A stretch of DNA of 64,000 nucleotides from JAAZPT01 sp034180455 (GCA_034180455.1 JAXFOG010000032.1:62001-126000), one strand, 5' to 3'; positions 35,142-45,300 are shown, counted from the first letter of the stretch. Notes: generated by a model not told the origin, from the sequence alone. A program made the numbers and translations.

Positions 35142-36385
35142 TGTTTACTGTCACCAAGCCTTGTCTGTGAAATTGTGAAATATGATATTGCCACTGCTAT
35201 AGCTCCATAGGGCATAAGAACATTATAGCCAAAAATATCTAAGAGTAGTCCACACAATATAGGAGTAACTATTTGCGCTGCCATTGAGAACGTGTAGTAA
35301 TATCCAGTGAATTTGCCTATATCCTTTGCATGACATATATCTACCACCATAGGTAGGCTATTCACATTTATAAATGCCCAAGCAACGCCTACTAAAGCAA
35401 AGAGTATAAAGTATATGTAAGAAAACTCCTTGAACATTCCTGCTGCAAAAAAGCATGCAGAAAGCAATACTATTCCAATTTTGATTGTTTTGCGTCTGCC
35501 TATGCGAGTTGCAACAAAGCCAACAGGAATAAATGAAACTATTGCACCAAGAGAAGCTATCATAAGGCATGTAGCAGCTTGAGCAGTGCTGCTTTCCCAT
35601 TTTACAGAGGCAAACTTTGTAAAGTTAGTTTCAATTGCGTTGTAGCCTACGAACCAGAAAAATATCGATATAAGAATAAATATAAGATCGTGACGCTCTT
35701 CTTTGCTTAAAGACTTAAAACCAGATAGCGAGTTATTTTCAGAGTGTTCTATTGGCTCATCTTCAGTATTTCCTACTTCGCTTGCCATTTCTCGCTCGCG
35801 TATAGTGAGCAATAGTATAGTTATGCATAAAAGCATAAAGCATGCCACAATTGTGAACACTGTAGAATAGTCTTCACGTCCATCAGGGCGAGTATGTATA
35901 AAGAATTGCATAAGCAATAGAGTAAATACTCCACCTACTGCTCCCATAAGATTTATTACACCATTGGCCTTGCTTCGTAGAGGCTTTATTGTAAGATCGC
36001 TCATCAATGATACAGCAGGGCTTCTGTATATTCCCATTGTGATAAGCAGCAGCAAGAGAATTATTACAAATGCTGATAAGTTTTTTGCTTCATCTGCAAT
36101 TGGAAGCAAAACTATAAGTATTGTAGCCAGTGCCGTTCCTATTACTATGTATGGCATACGCTTGCCTATGCTTAGTTTGCACTTATCACTTATAGAGCCA
36201 AATACAGGCAAAAGTATTACTGCCAATATATTATCCAGGGCCATAATAATTCCTTGATTGACCTCGGACATGTTGAATGTATGCAGTAGTATTTTGGGAA
36301 TTATAGGGTTGTAGAGCTGCCAAAATGATGTTATCGACATAAAGGCAAGCCCTATGAGAAATGTTCTCTTATAGTTTAGCTTCAT
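35138..36385 (-). CDS. MFS transporter (SLC45/sugar-type)
   Basis: Twelve-helix major facilitator protein, 415 residues. The first loop carries GSISDKCKLSIGKRMPYI, which is the MFS motif-A region in the SLC45/sucrose-proton symporter style (GxxSDxxxxxxGRRxP). A second motif, RIGRRKTIKIG, opens the second half, after a charged central loop around 205-230. AAGGAGC precedes the ATG. It heads the operon with GDPD, and its upstream region contains two strong dyads. A sugar or glycoside substrate is the best guess from the motif; the exact ligand is unknown. Confidence 0.83.
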   Translation of the reverse strand: MKLNYKRTFLIGLAFMSITSFWQLYNPIIPKILLHTFNMSEVNQGIIMALDNILAVILLPVFGSISDKCKLSIGKRMPYIVIGTALATILIVLLPIADEAKNLSAFVIILLLLLITMGIYRSPAVSLMSDLTIKPLRSKANGVINLMGAVGGVFTLLLMQFFIHTRPDGREDYSTVFTIVACFMLLCITILLLTIREREMASEVGNTEDEPIEHSENNSLSGFKSLSKEERHDLIFILISIFFWFVGYNAIETNFTKFASVKWESSTAQAATCLMIASLGAIVSFIPVGFVATRIGRRKTIKIGIVLLSACFFAAGMFKEFSYIYFILFALVGVAWAFINVNSLPMVVDICHAKDIGKFTGYYYTFSMAAQIVTPILCGLLLDIFGYNVLMPYGAIAVAISYFTISQTRLGDSKQ

Positions 36386-36448
36386 ATTTTGCTCCTTAAA
36401 ATTATTGATTTTTTGCTATACAAGTGATTAAATAAAATTATAAACACA

Positions 36449-36463
36449 TTGTAAATTTTACAA
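36449..36463. promoter_or_regulatory. Palindrome upstream of the MFS gene (operator candidate)
   Basis: TTGTAAA-T-TTTACAA, seven-base arms around one base. It overlaps where the -35 of a minus-strand promoter with TATAAT at 36442-36437 would lie, so a bound regulator could control the MFS-GDPD operon. Confidence 0.55.
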
Positions 36464-36468
36464 TTTTT

Positions 36469-36492
36469 ATTTATGATGATTGTATCATAAAT
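36469..36492. promoter_or_regulatory. Nine-bp inverted repeat in the divergent region (operator candidate)
   Basis: ATTTATGAT (36469-36477) and ATCATAAAT (36484-36492), six-base spacer. It is centred between the divergent MFS and MBL promoters and has no T-tail, so it is more like a protein-binding site than a terminator. Confidence 0.55.
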
Positions 36493-36538
36493 TATGAATA
36501 AATGACAAATTTAATATACAATATTGTAGAATTGTCTT

Positions 36539-36567
36539 TTGCAAATTTTTAACAATAATAGTATAAT
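36539..36567 (+). promoter_or_regulatory. Promoter of the MBL-fold gene
   Basis: TTGCAA (36539-36544), 17-base spacer, TATAAT (36562-36567). GGAGG and ATG 36596 follow. Confidence 0.7.
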
Positions 36568-36595
36568 TATTTTACAAATGATATTGGAGGCGCTG

Positions 36596-37423
36596 ATGGA
36601 GCTCGTTGTATTAGCAGACAGAACCATTAACGATGGAGTGGTACCAAGTAGCCTAATTACTAATGAAGGCTCAGGAATATTTATCTCCGACAAAAAACAT
36701 AATATATTGGTCGATGTAGGGCAGGACGATACTATTATCAATAACGCAAGACTTTTGGGCGTTGACTTGAGAGATGTAGACATCTGCTTTATTACTCATG
36801 GTCATTACGAAAGCTGTAATGGCCTTAGCAGCTTCTTAGAATACAACAGCAAGGCCAAAATTTATTGCAGTACAGACATATTAGGTAAATACTACAATAA
36901 TAGGAACGAATTTATTGGTGCAGATAAGTCAATTGCAAATGTTGTAAAGAACAATTCAGATAGATTTATATTTGTTGAAGATGAATACTATATAGACAAT
37001 GATGTTTATATTTTTTCTGGCAATGACAGGAGATCTCTTGTAAATACTAGAGAGATAGGTTTTGCAGTACAGAGTAACCATAGGCTTGAGCCTGATGATT
37101 TTCATCATGAACTATATATTATTATAGGGGATAAGGAAAAGATAATTGTATCAGGCTGCACTCATAAGGGAGTGTGCAATGTGATGCAATGGACAAAATA
37201 TGAGAATATTAAGGCGTTTGTAGGTGGTGTGCGCATAGGCAGCTTTGATAAAAGTAAGCCTAGGGACGTAAGAGCAGCAGATGACATGATACAAAACTTA
37301 ATGCAATATAACACAATGTACTATGTACATAATTGTATAGACAAGAATTTTTATGACTATCTGCAAGAGAATATGGGAGAAAAATTTCAACAAATATCTT
37401 TGGGAAGCCGTTTTAAAATCTAA
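36596..37423 (+). CDS. MBL-fold protein, COG1237-like, altered metal motif
   Basis: Metallo-beta-lactamase-fold protein of 275 residues resembling the COG1237 group, some of which act in dihydropterin-type chemistry in archaea. The first His motif is THGHYES at 67-73: the usual HxHxDH has become H68-x-H70-x-E72-S73, so the two ligands for the second metal are replaced. The later SGCTHKGVCN corresponds to the family GCSHxGxxN block and keeps a His. The start is ATG 36596 after GGAGG, since the frame opens 19 codons earlier inside the promoter. It precedes the ABC importer genes by 49 bases. Fold confident; activity doubtful. Confidence 0.78.
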   Translation: MELVVLADRTINDGVVPSSLITNEGSGIFISDKKHNILVDVGQDDTIINNARLLGVDLRDVDICFITHGHYESCNGLSSFLEYNSKAKIYCSTDILGKYYNNRNEFIGADKSIANVVKNNSDRFIFVEDEYYIDNDVYIFSGNDRRSLVNTREIGFAVQSNHRLEPDDFHHELYIIIGDKEKIIVSGCTHKGVCNVMQWTKYENIKAFVGGVRIGSFDKSKPRDVRAADDMIQNLMQYNTMYYVHNCIDKNFYDYLQENMGEKFQQISLGSRFKI

Positions 37424-37472
37424 TTTTATTGGTATATATTAATTATATAAATGTTTTAAGGAGCTAAGAAAT

Positions 37473-38423
37473 ATGAAAAAGAAAATTCTTGTTTTGGCTA
37501 TATGTGTAATGCTGCTTGTAAATGTAGCATTTGCTGAGAGTATAAAACTTATTGGACTTGCAGGACCTACAAGTATGGGAATGGCTTATTTACTAGAGCA
37601 AAATGAGCAGGGCAAGAGCTTGAATAATTATGAATTCATGCTTGCAAATGCGCCTGAAGAAGTAGTGGCAAAGGTAAGCTCTGGCGAAGTTGATATAGCT
37701 GCTGTACCTGCAAACCTTGCAAGTGTGCTATACAACAAGACAGATGGAGCCATTAAGGCAGTAGATATCAATACTCTTGGAGTATTGTATATTGTAGAAA
37801 CTGGAGATAGTATTAAATCTCTAGCTGATTTAAAAGGTAAAACATTATTAGCATCTGGTAAGGGAGCAAGTCCAGAGTTCGTACTAAATCATCTTCTTAG
37901 ACAAAATGGTATAGATCCAGAAAAAGATCTTACAATTGACTACAAGACAGAACATAATGAAATAGTTGCTGCATTGAGCAAGGGCATGGGCAATATAGCA
38001 ATGCTTCCACAACCATTTGTAACAGTGGCAGAGAGCAAAGTTGAAGGATTGCATACTGCTATTGATCTTACTGAAGAGTGGAATAAGACGAACGACACAA
38101 AACTTATTACTGGAGTTACAATAGTAAGTCGCAAGCTTTATGAAGAAAATCCACAAGCAGTGAAGAACTTCATAGCAGATCATAAGGCCAGTGTTGAATA
38201 TGTAAATGCCAATAATGAAGAAGCAAGCGCTCTTATTGAAAAATTTAACATATTTAAGGCTGCTGTTGCAAAGAAGGCCTTGCCTTACTGCAATATAGTT
38301 TGTATAGACGGCGCTGAAATGCAAAAAACAATGGACGCCTATCTGCAGGTACTCAACGATGAAAACCCAAAATCAGTAGGTGGCAAGCTTCCTGACGATG
38401 AATTCTATGCAATTTTTGAATAA
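37473..38423 (+). CDS. ABC importer substrate-binding protein (SsuA/NMT1-like)
   Basis: Secreted binding protein with a signal peptide of about 21 residues ending AFA before ESIKL; no lipobox Cys. The periplasmic-binding fold type II signature is visible as ANAPEEVVAKVSSGEVDIAA near 58-77 (split), LGVLYIVETGDSIKSLADLKGK and ALSKGMGNIAMLPQP. This is the nitrate/sulfonate/thiamine-precursor group (SsuA, TauA, ThiY). AAGGAGC precedes the ATG. Permease and ATPase follow in order with overlaps, making a complete importer. The ligand is not clear: alkanesulfonate, HMP or another small anion are all possible. Confidence 0.87.
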   Translation: MKKKILVLAICVMLLVNVAFAESIKLIGLAGPTSMGMAYLLEQNEQGKSLNNYEFMLANAPEEVVAKVSSGEVDIAAVPANLASVLYNKTDGAIKAVDINTLGVLYIVETGDSIKSLADLKGKTLLASGKGASPEFVLNHLLRQNGIDPEKDLTIDYKTEHNEIVAALSKGMGNIAMLPQPFVTVAESKVEGLHTAIDLTEEWNKTNDTKLITGVTIVSRKLYEENPQAVKNFIADHKASVEYVNANNEEASALIEKFNIFKAAVAKKALPYCNIVCIDGAEMQKTMDAYLQVLNDENPKSVGGKLPDDEFYAIFE

Positions 38424-39186
38424 AAATAATTTACAAAAAATAATGGCAATAGCCTTCGCCCTTTTATTGTGGCAGGCTATTGCTTTATTATTAAATAATA
38501 CTCTCTTGCTTGTAGGACCATTAGAAGTTTTAACTAGACTTTTTGAGCTACTGCAAACTGAGGAATATTGGATTAACTTAGCAAATACCATGAGCAATAT
38601 TTTGCTTGGCCTTTTTATTGCGATTGCTTTAGGATTAATGCTTGCTGCTATATCAAGCAAATTAAAACTTGTAGATATAATGCTATGGCCATTTGTTGCT
38701 TGCATGAAAGCTACACCACTTGCCTCATTTGTAATAATTTGTTTAGTTTGGGTAGGAAACACGAAGCTTAGTATAATAACAGTATTTCTAATAGTATTCC
38801 CGATAGTATATTCCAATATGCTCACTGCGTATAAATCAATTGATAAAAAGCTTGATCAAATGCTTATGATATTTGAAGTGCCTTTTTCAAGGCGAATGAG
38901 ATTGCTTTATATTCCACAATCAATAAAAACATTTATTTCAACGCTAGAAGTCGCCATAGGCATGGCTTTTAAATCAGGAGTAGCAGCAGAACTTATTGCT
39001 GTTCCTAGGAACACAATAGGAGATCTTTTGCGCGAAGCAAAGGTGTTTTTGCTTACAGCAGATATGTTTGCATGGACATTTAGCATAATTGTTATAAGTG
39101 TCTGTGTTGAGCGTTTTATAGTATTTGTAATCAAAGAATGCTATAAATGCTTTATAAATAGGAGGGAAAGCTTTGATAAAGCTTAG
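38398..39186 (+). CDS. ABC importer permease (SsuC/TauC-like)
   Basis: Membrane permease of about 262 residues with six predicted helices. The EAA loop that docks on the ATPase is present as AMGxxxKSG-type AIGMAFKSGVAAELI. The early segment LLLVGPLEVLTRLFELL also matches SsuC proteins. The start is uncertain: GTG 38380, ATG 38398 and ATG 38407 are in frame, none with a good ribosome site, all inside the end of the binding-protein gene; translational coupling is likely. The 3' end overlaps the ATPase gene by 14 bases. Confidence 0.88.
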   Translation: MNSMQFLNKNNLQKIMAIAFALLLWQAIALLLNNTLLLVGPLEVLTRLFELLQTEEYWINLANTMSNILLGLFIAIALGLMLAAISSKLKLVDIMLWPFVACMKATPLASFVIICLVWVGNTKLSIITVFLIVFPIVYSNMLTAYKSIDKKLDQMLMIFEVPFSRRMRLLYIPQSIKTFISTLEVAIGMAFKSGVAAELIAVPRNTIGDLLREAKVFLLTADMFAWTFSIIVISVCVERFIVFVIKECYKCFINRRESFDKA

Positions 39187-39736
39187 AAATATCTCAAAAA
39201 GCTTTAATGACAAAAGCGTAATAAGCAATCTGAATTTAGAAATTCAGTATGGCGAAAAGGTCGCAATCATGGGTAAGAGTGGAACAGGCAAAACAACATT
39301 GCTCAATATAATTATGGGCCTAGTTACCTCTGATAGTGGAACAATATCTGGTGTACCTAAAAACAAGTCTATGGTCTTTCAGGAAAACAGACTACTTGAT
39401 GATTTTTCAGCATACGATAATATTAAGCTTGTATGTAACACCGATAAAGAAAAAATACTCCAGCACTTTGAAGAACTAGGCCTTAGTGGTGAGGAATACA
39501 AGCTTGCAGGAGAATATTCTGGTGGAATGAAAAGAAGACTTGCAATTATGCGAGCAGTGCTTGCAGAGCCAGAACTAATAGTAATGGACGAAGCCTTCAA
39601 GGGATTAGACAAAGCTACAAAGAATATAGTTATAGACTATGTATATAAATATACTCAAAATAAAACGTGCGTATTTGTTACGCACGATAAATCCGAAGCA
39701 ATTAGTTTGCAATGTAACAGGATAATTGAAATTTAA
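39173..39736 (+). CDS. ABC importer ATPase (SsuB/TauB-like, short)
   Basis: Cytoplasmic ATPase energising the importer. Walker A GKSGTGKT is at 34-41, the Q-loop in MVFQENRLL, the signature EYSGGMKRRLAIMRA near 113-127, Walker B LIVMDEAF and the switch His in FVTHDKSEA. It is 187 residues, against about 240-260 for typical SsuB/ThiZ, because it stops shortly after the H-loop. The start is TTG 39173 with GGAGGG about 6 bases upstream. All catalytic motifs are intact, so it is probably functional. Its TAA overlaps the convergent gtrA stop in a shared TTAA. Confidence 0.9.
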   Translation: MIKLRNISKSFNDKSVISNLNLEIQYGEKVAIMGKSGTGKTTLLNIIMGLVTSDSGTISGVPKNKSMVFQENRLLDDFSAYDNIKLVCNTDKEKILQHFEELGLSGEEYKLAGEYSGGMKRRLAIMRAVLAEPELIVMDEAFKGLDKATKNIVIDYVYKYTQNKTCVFVTHDKSEAISLQCNRIIEI

Positions 39737-40167
39737 TTCTTATTAAAAATAACTAGTTTGCTTGCTATATAATTAAATATTACTACAAATATATTAGCAA
39801 TAAGCTTTGCTATATACTGATTAATTCCAAGCCATCTAACCATTGCATATAGGGAAAATTGATCAAATAGCAGAAAAGATAATACCCTTGCTGCAAAAAA
39901 CAGCACCAGCTCTTTAAAAATTTTATTTGATTTGCTTTCAAACACATATTTGCGATTGGTAAAAAAAGCAAATAGCACAGAGAGAACCCAAGCCACAAGA
40001 TTTGAAATGAGTAGATGCGAGGGCGCTGATGATGTGAGAATCAGCTCTCTAAATAAAGCAAATACCACATAATTTATTACAGTTGTTAGTCCACCAAAAA
40101 CTATATATAAGAATATTTCTTTTAGTTTAGGATTGTTTTTTAGCTTATCAATTAATTTTTGTTTCAT
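39733..40167 (-). CDS. GtrA family membrane protein
   Basis: Small four-helix membrane protein, 144 residues, of the GtrA family implicated in moving polyprenyl-linked sugars across the membrane. The pattern FGGLTTVINYVVFALFRE at 25-42 and FFTNRKYVFES after the third helix are characteristic. It is the last gene of the dxr-polC run and overlaps the 71-residue gene upstream by 4 bases. The large membrane protein two genes upstream could be a glycosyltransferase or sugar donor enzyme working with it; this is inference. Confidence 0.88.
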   Translation of the reverse strand: MKQKLIDKLKNNPKLKEIFLYIVFGGLTTVINYVVFALFRELILTSSAPSHLLISNLVAWVLSVLFAFFTNRKYVFESKSNKIFKELVLFFAARVLSFLLFDQFSLYAMVRWLGINQYIAKLIANIFVVIFNYIASKLVIFNKN

Positions 40168-40379
40168 AGTTTTGCCTCATCATCTCCCCTTGCATAGGAA
40201 CATGCAAGGAGATTTTTATATTCACAGTAGTGTTCCTTTTTACGATTTGATATGGTGTAAAAAAAACCATCGTCTTGAAGACTTTGCACTCTTATGGTCT
40301 TTTGAGTTATTGCACCCTCATCCATAATCACAGCCTTTACGGGCTTTTGTTTTTCTAATGAATACTTTAAAAATCGCAT
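40164..40379 (-). CDS. Small conserved hypothetical protein (71 aa)
   Basis: A 71-residue soluble protein, basic and predicted mostly beta, reading KPVKAVIMDEGAITQKTIRV then the C-terminal SYARGDDEA. I have an impression of similar short proteins in clostridial genomes ending in YARGDD, with a WYL/SH3-like small barrel, but cannot name a family. Its ATG follows the upstream stop directly (TAAATG) and it overlaps gtrA by 4 bases, so it is translated as part of the operon. Real gene likely; function unknown. Confidence 0.7.
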   Translation of the reverse strand: MRFLKYSLEKQKPVKAVIMDEGAITQKTIRVQSLQDDGFFYTISNRKKEHYCEYKNLLACSYARGDDEAKL

Positions 40380-42299
40380 TTATATTACCTTATATAGGGT
40401 GTATGAATTATTTGAATATACAATATCAAATTCATCATCTAGATTTTCCAAATCTATATCGCTATATTCATATAATTCGCTAGGACCAATAATTATATAT
40501 TTTACATTATATTTCTCAATTAGTCCATTGTGTTTACTTGGGTTTGTATAAAAGTCTTTGACTTCTGCTTTTCGTTTGCTGGTATCTATACCATGATAAT
40601 ATAGCCAAAGATCTGGTCCACACAATATTTTTCTACCTGCTAGGGAGGATATGGGGTTAAGATGGTTGCTTGCTGTAATAAAAACACTATTCCTGTCTGT
40701 ATTTTTTTCAACGAACTTAGCAATATCAACGCTGTCTTGGCTATATGCCTCATAGCTACTTACACATTCTCTAGCAAGGCTTAAGCTACCAGATATCACG
40801 CATGTAAATATAAATAATGAAGCTAGTAAGGCTCTTGCAGGAATTTTTACCAAAGAATCATAGATGTTTATAAGCATTGAACATGTGGGAAGTAGCATTA
40901 TTAAAAAGCTAAAGTATATAAGCTTGTTATTATCATATTTGTTTGGCTGAAACAGCACAAACTCTGCAAGTAAAAATATAGCAAGAGCAGACAATATCAA
41001 ACTTCTAAATTTTTTATCCTTGGTAAAAATAGACATCAACATAGGAATTATAACGATTCCCATGTTTTTTAAGTAGAATACAGGATAGATATCTCTTAGC
41101 GTACCATTATTGTTATTTATCCAGTTAAAATGAAACCTTAGAAATCCACTATTATTTAGGCTTTGACCAAAAGTCCAGGTAAATAGCTGTGGCAATGTAA
41201 GGCATAGTGTGGTTGCTCCAAATATTGCAAATTGGATAAATACTATTTTTTTTCTTGAGGCCTCGGCAATAATTATTCGTGAAATCATTTGTATAATAGA
41301 AAAAATTCCAAGGGCTAAAAATGCGTGAGTATTTATCATTGGAAGACTTGAAGCCAGAGCAATAAGCAGAGCAAGCTCACCTTTTTTAAACTCTCTATTT
41401 TCAAAAAGTGGGTTAATGAGCAGATAAACACTAGGTAAAAATATAAGCATACCACCCATAAATGTACGCTGGGGCAGCATCATATCGGCTATTATGTTTG
41501 CCCATACTAAATTATGAGCTTCTGGACGATTTACAGGGGTTTTGTAGTAGCCTGTCATAATCTCGTTTATCCTTGCAGAAAAATCTCCACCTGCAAGGTC
41601 TATATCATATAAAAAACCAAGGCCACCATTTAAAAATAATAAAATGAATGCAAGTGCAGCTGCTCGTTTGTCATTACAGATCTTGAGTGCTAGCAAGTAA
41701 TATCCCATAAATATACATGACGATATTATAGTGCCAGGAATAATTATACTTGATTGAAGACTAAGCCCAAACAGATAAAGCGTGCTTGAAAGCGTATCTA
41801 TTAGGAAAGGATACCCAAGCCTTACTCCAGGAAATATACTGTAATCCATAGGAAACTTTGCACCAATAGCACTTGTGATTATTGATAAGTGTAGCGAAAG
41901 ATCCCCATACGTGCTTTGCCCAACCCATAAAGCCCCATTTTTTGGCATTATAGTGTGAGTATACTGCAGATAAGCCATCAGTACAGAAAAAGGCAAGACC
42001 AATATAAGTGCATTTAGAAGCTTTTTTCTTTCATCAATGCCAAAGTCTCTAATATGTTTGTTACGCTTAAATTTGTATACCAAAAATACAACTATAAGGT
42101 CTAGCACAATAGCAAAAACATGTGCAATCACTGTAAAACTAAATATGAAAGCCATTGCTGCAGGAAACAGCATAAGCATTGCAAAACCAAGGCATAGACC
42201 TATCCATGATCTCTCAACAATGCCTATTGCAGATAGCAGCTTGTTTGCAATATATACGCCCGAAGCAAGAAATAGAAATAAAATAAATATAGCAATCAT
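40380..42299 (-). CDS. Large polytopic membrane protein, possibly GT-C-like
   Basis: A 639-residue protein with roughly 13-15 hydrophobic helices and a soluble C-terminal tail of about 90 residues containing DVAKFVEKNTDRNSVF-like sequence and LAGRKILCGPDLWLYYHG. That tail and the luminal loop after the third helix (MPKNGALWVGQSTYGDLSLH) resemble membrane glycosyltransferases using lipid-linked sugars, in which the first loop often bears an acidic catalytic residue. No family is named with confidence. It lies 1 base after polC's stop and immediately before the 71-residue gene and gtrA, whose family is linked to lipid-sugar flipping. Envelope glycan assembly is a reasonable guess. Confidence 0.7.
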   Translation of the reverse strand: MIAIFILFLFLASGVYIANKLLSAIGIVERSWIGLCLGFAMLMLFPAAMAFIFSFTVIAHVFAIVLDLIVVFLVYKFKRNKHIRDFGIDERKKLLNALILVLPFSVLMAYLQYTHTIMPKNGALWVGQSTYGDLSLHLSIITSAIGAKFPMDYSIFPGVRLGYPFLIDTLSSTLYLFGLSLQSSIIIPGTIISSCIFMGYYLLALKICNDKRAAALAFILLFLNGGLGFLYDIDLAGGDFSARINEIMTGYYKTPVNRPEAHNLVWANIIADMMLPQRTFMGGMLIFLPSVYLLINPLFENREFKKGELALLIALASSLPMINTHAFLALGIFSIIQMISRIIIAEASRKKIVFIQFAIFGATTLCLTLPQLFTWTFGQSLNNSGFLRFHFNWINNNNGTLRDIYPVFYLKNMGIVIIPMLMSIFTKDKKFRSLILSALAIFLLAEFVLFQPNKYDNNKLIYFSFLIMLLPTCSMLINIYDSLVKIPARALLASLFIFTCVISGSLSLARECVSSYEAYSQDSVDIAKFVEKNTDRNSVFITASNHLNPISSLAGRKILCGPDLWLYYHGIDTSKRKAEVKDFYTNPSKHNGLIEKYNVKYIIIGPSELYEYSDIDLENLDDEFDIVYSNNSYTLYKVI

Positions 42300-42300
42300 T

Positions 42301-45300
42301 TTATATACCTAGCATTGAGAACATATCCATTTGGGCCTTGTCTGGCAGATCACCAATGGCATTATTCTCTTTTAATATCTCAATGACCTTATCGCCGATT
42401 TTTGCTCGTTTTTTTAAATCGTCTACACTATTAAAGCGTTCGCTTCTTGCTTCTGCTATGTTATTTGGAGCTATCTCACCAAGTCCTTTAAGTGCACTTA
42501 ATGGAACTCGTATAGCACCATCTTCAATAATGAATTTTGTAGCAGCGCTTTTATATATATCAGCTGGCAAAAATTTATATCCTCTGCTTTGCATTTCAAG
42601 AGCAATACGCATTACATATAGGTCAGCTTTTTGAAGATCGCTAAGGTCGTTTCTTCTATCTAGCATATCTTTTACCTTTTCCCTAAGTATATGTGTATCA
42701 AGCATCATGCTTGAGCTGTCATAGGCCTTGCCACGTATGCTAAGATATGTGCAATAGTATGCTAATGGATAGTAGACCTTATAGTAAGCTATGCGAAGGG
42801 CACTTATAACATAGGCGCAGGCATGAGCTTTTGGAAACATATATTTTATTTTTTTGCAGCTATCTATAAACCACTCTGGAACATTGTGATTTCTCATTTC
42901 TTCTTCTGTAGAAGGGGTTAGGCCTCTTCCCTTACGCACTGCCTCCATTGTATCAAAGCTTAGCTTTTCGGGCATACCATATCTAAGTAGCGACTCCATG
43001 ATATCATCTCTTGTACAAACACATTCGTTAAGAGTGGCAGTACCATTCGCAATTAGCGTCTGTGCATTTCCAAGCCAAACATCTGTACCATGAGAAAGAC
43101 CAGATATTCTTAGCAACTCACTCATAGTATGAGGCTTTGTTTCAAGCAACATACCTTGCACGAAGTCTGTGCCAAACTCTGGAATACCAAGTGTACCAGT
43201 TTCGCAAAGTATATCCTTTGGACTTACGCCTAGCGCTTCCGTAGAATAAAATAAGGACAGCACTTTTTTATCATTTATAGGAATTTCCTTGCATAGAGTG
43301 TTGGTAACAAGCTCAAGATCATGTAGCATAGTTGGATCATCATGTCCGAGTATATCAAGCTTTACCAGTATGTCATGCATTGAGCTAAAATCAAAGTGAG
43401 TAGTAATAGAGTCAGAACTCATATCGTTTGCTGGCTTTTGTATGGGAGTGAAGTTATATATACTGTATTCCTTTGGAAGCACAACCATACCACCAGGGTG
43501 TTGACCTGTGGTTTTTTTAACTCCTACAAGTCCCGCAACAAGTCTATCTTTATAGGCTCTATTGGTGTGCATTCCCTTTAACTCAAGATATTTATTTACA
43601 TAGCCATAGCAGTTTTTTTCTTGCAACGAAGATATTGTACCAGCTCTAAACACATAGCCTTTGCCAAACAATTCTTCCACATAGGCATGAGCCTTTGACT
43701 GATATTCACCACTAAAGTTAAGGTCGATATCTGGCACTTTGTCGCCTTTGAATCCAAGGAACACTTCAAATGGTATGTTATAGCCATCTTTTATCATAGG
43801 TTCATGACAAATAGGGCAGTCTTTATCTGGCAAGTCAATGCCAACCATATATTCCTTTGGAACATCAAACTCAGTATGCTTGCATTTTGCACATCTATAA
43901 TGAGCAGGCAAAGGATTTACTTCTGTGATTCCACACATAGTGGCTACAAAAGAAGAACCTACAGATCCTCTGCTACCTACCAAGTATCCATCAGAATTTG
44001 ATTTTTTTACAAGTTTTTGAGCAATATTGTAAAGCGTAGCAAAGCCATATCCTAGTATGCTATTAAGCTCCTTATCTATACGCGCTTGAACTATTGGAGG
44101 CAGATCGTCTCCATACAATTCCCTTGCACGTTTATATGTGTCATTGCTTATATTGTCCTTTGCATCAGGCCAGAAAGGCTGGAATGTTACAGCTTTTTCA
44201 CCATCAGGATGAACAGGGTACTGCCTTATATTATCTATGCTATCGCTAATTTTATTAGTATTTTCAACAACTACTTCATACGCTAGCTCTTTGCCAAGAT
44301 AGGAGTGTGTATCAAGCATATCTTCAGTAGTGCGATAATACATGGGTGCTTGCTTGTCAAAGTCTTTTTTGCCTATCGTAGCAAATATCATAGCTCTATA
44401 TATGCTATCTTCTGGATTTTTAAAATGAACATGACCAACAGACACAACAAGCTTATTTAGCTTTTTGCCAAGCAGAACAATTTTCTTATTTATATTTATT
44501 GCTTCTTCATTGTTTAGCATTATCCCGCTGCGCACATATTCTTGTAAATGCTCGGGTGGCACAATCTCAAGATAATCATAAAAACTTGCAATCTCCTCAA
44601 GCTTGCTATCATCTGTGCCTACAAATAACGCTTGATATAGTTCTCCTTCTGGTGTACCCGATCCTAATAAAAGGCCCTCTCTGTGGTCGCTTATCTCAAA
44701 ACGAGGCACCCTCATATTACGACTAAAATATTTTATGTGGCCTTGTGAAACAAGGTAATATAGATTTTCCAATCCTTTTTGTTTTTGAACAAGCACATCA
44801 ATATTTCTAGATCTGCCATAGCTTGATCTCTTTAAATGCTCATTTATTTCAAAAAGCGTATTTTTACCATCAGAAGCCACAGTTTTTAACATTATACCAA
44901 GGCATTGTGCTGTTGCACCCGCATCATGCACAGCTCTGTGAGCATTTTTTAAGCTGACACCTAAATGCTTGCACAACGATCCAAGACGGAAAGATTTGAG
45001 CTCTGGATAAAGACTTCTTGCTAAAATAAGTGTATCAATTACTGGGCAAGAAAATTTTACATTCATTCTCTTTAGCTCGCTCTGTAGTATTCCATAGTCA
45101 AACGAAGCGTTGTGAGCAGCTATTGCACTATCACCAATAAACTCAAGTAGCTTTGCCGTAGCCTCGGCAGGACTTGGCATACCTTTTAGCATTGAATCAT
45201 CAATTCCAGTAAGCTGTGAAACCTCGGGACTTAGTGCTCTATCGGGATTTACAAGCTGGCTAAATGATTCTGTAATGCTTCCATTTTCAAGACGTACTGC

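Noticed and set aside
37884..38324. 146-codon minus-strand open frame across the importer binding-protein gene
   Set aside because: Shadow frame, Cys/Phe-rich with no recognisable fold; the plus-strand gene is certain.
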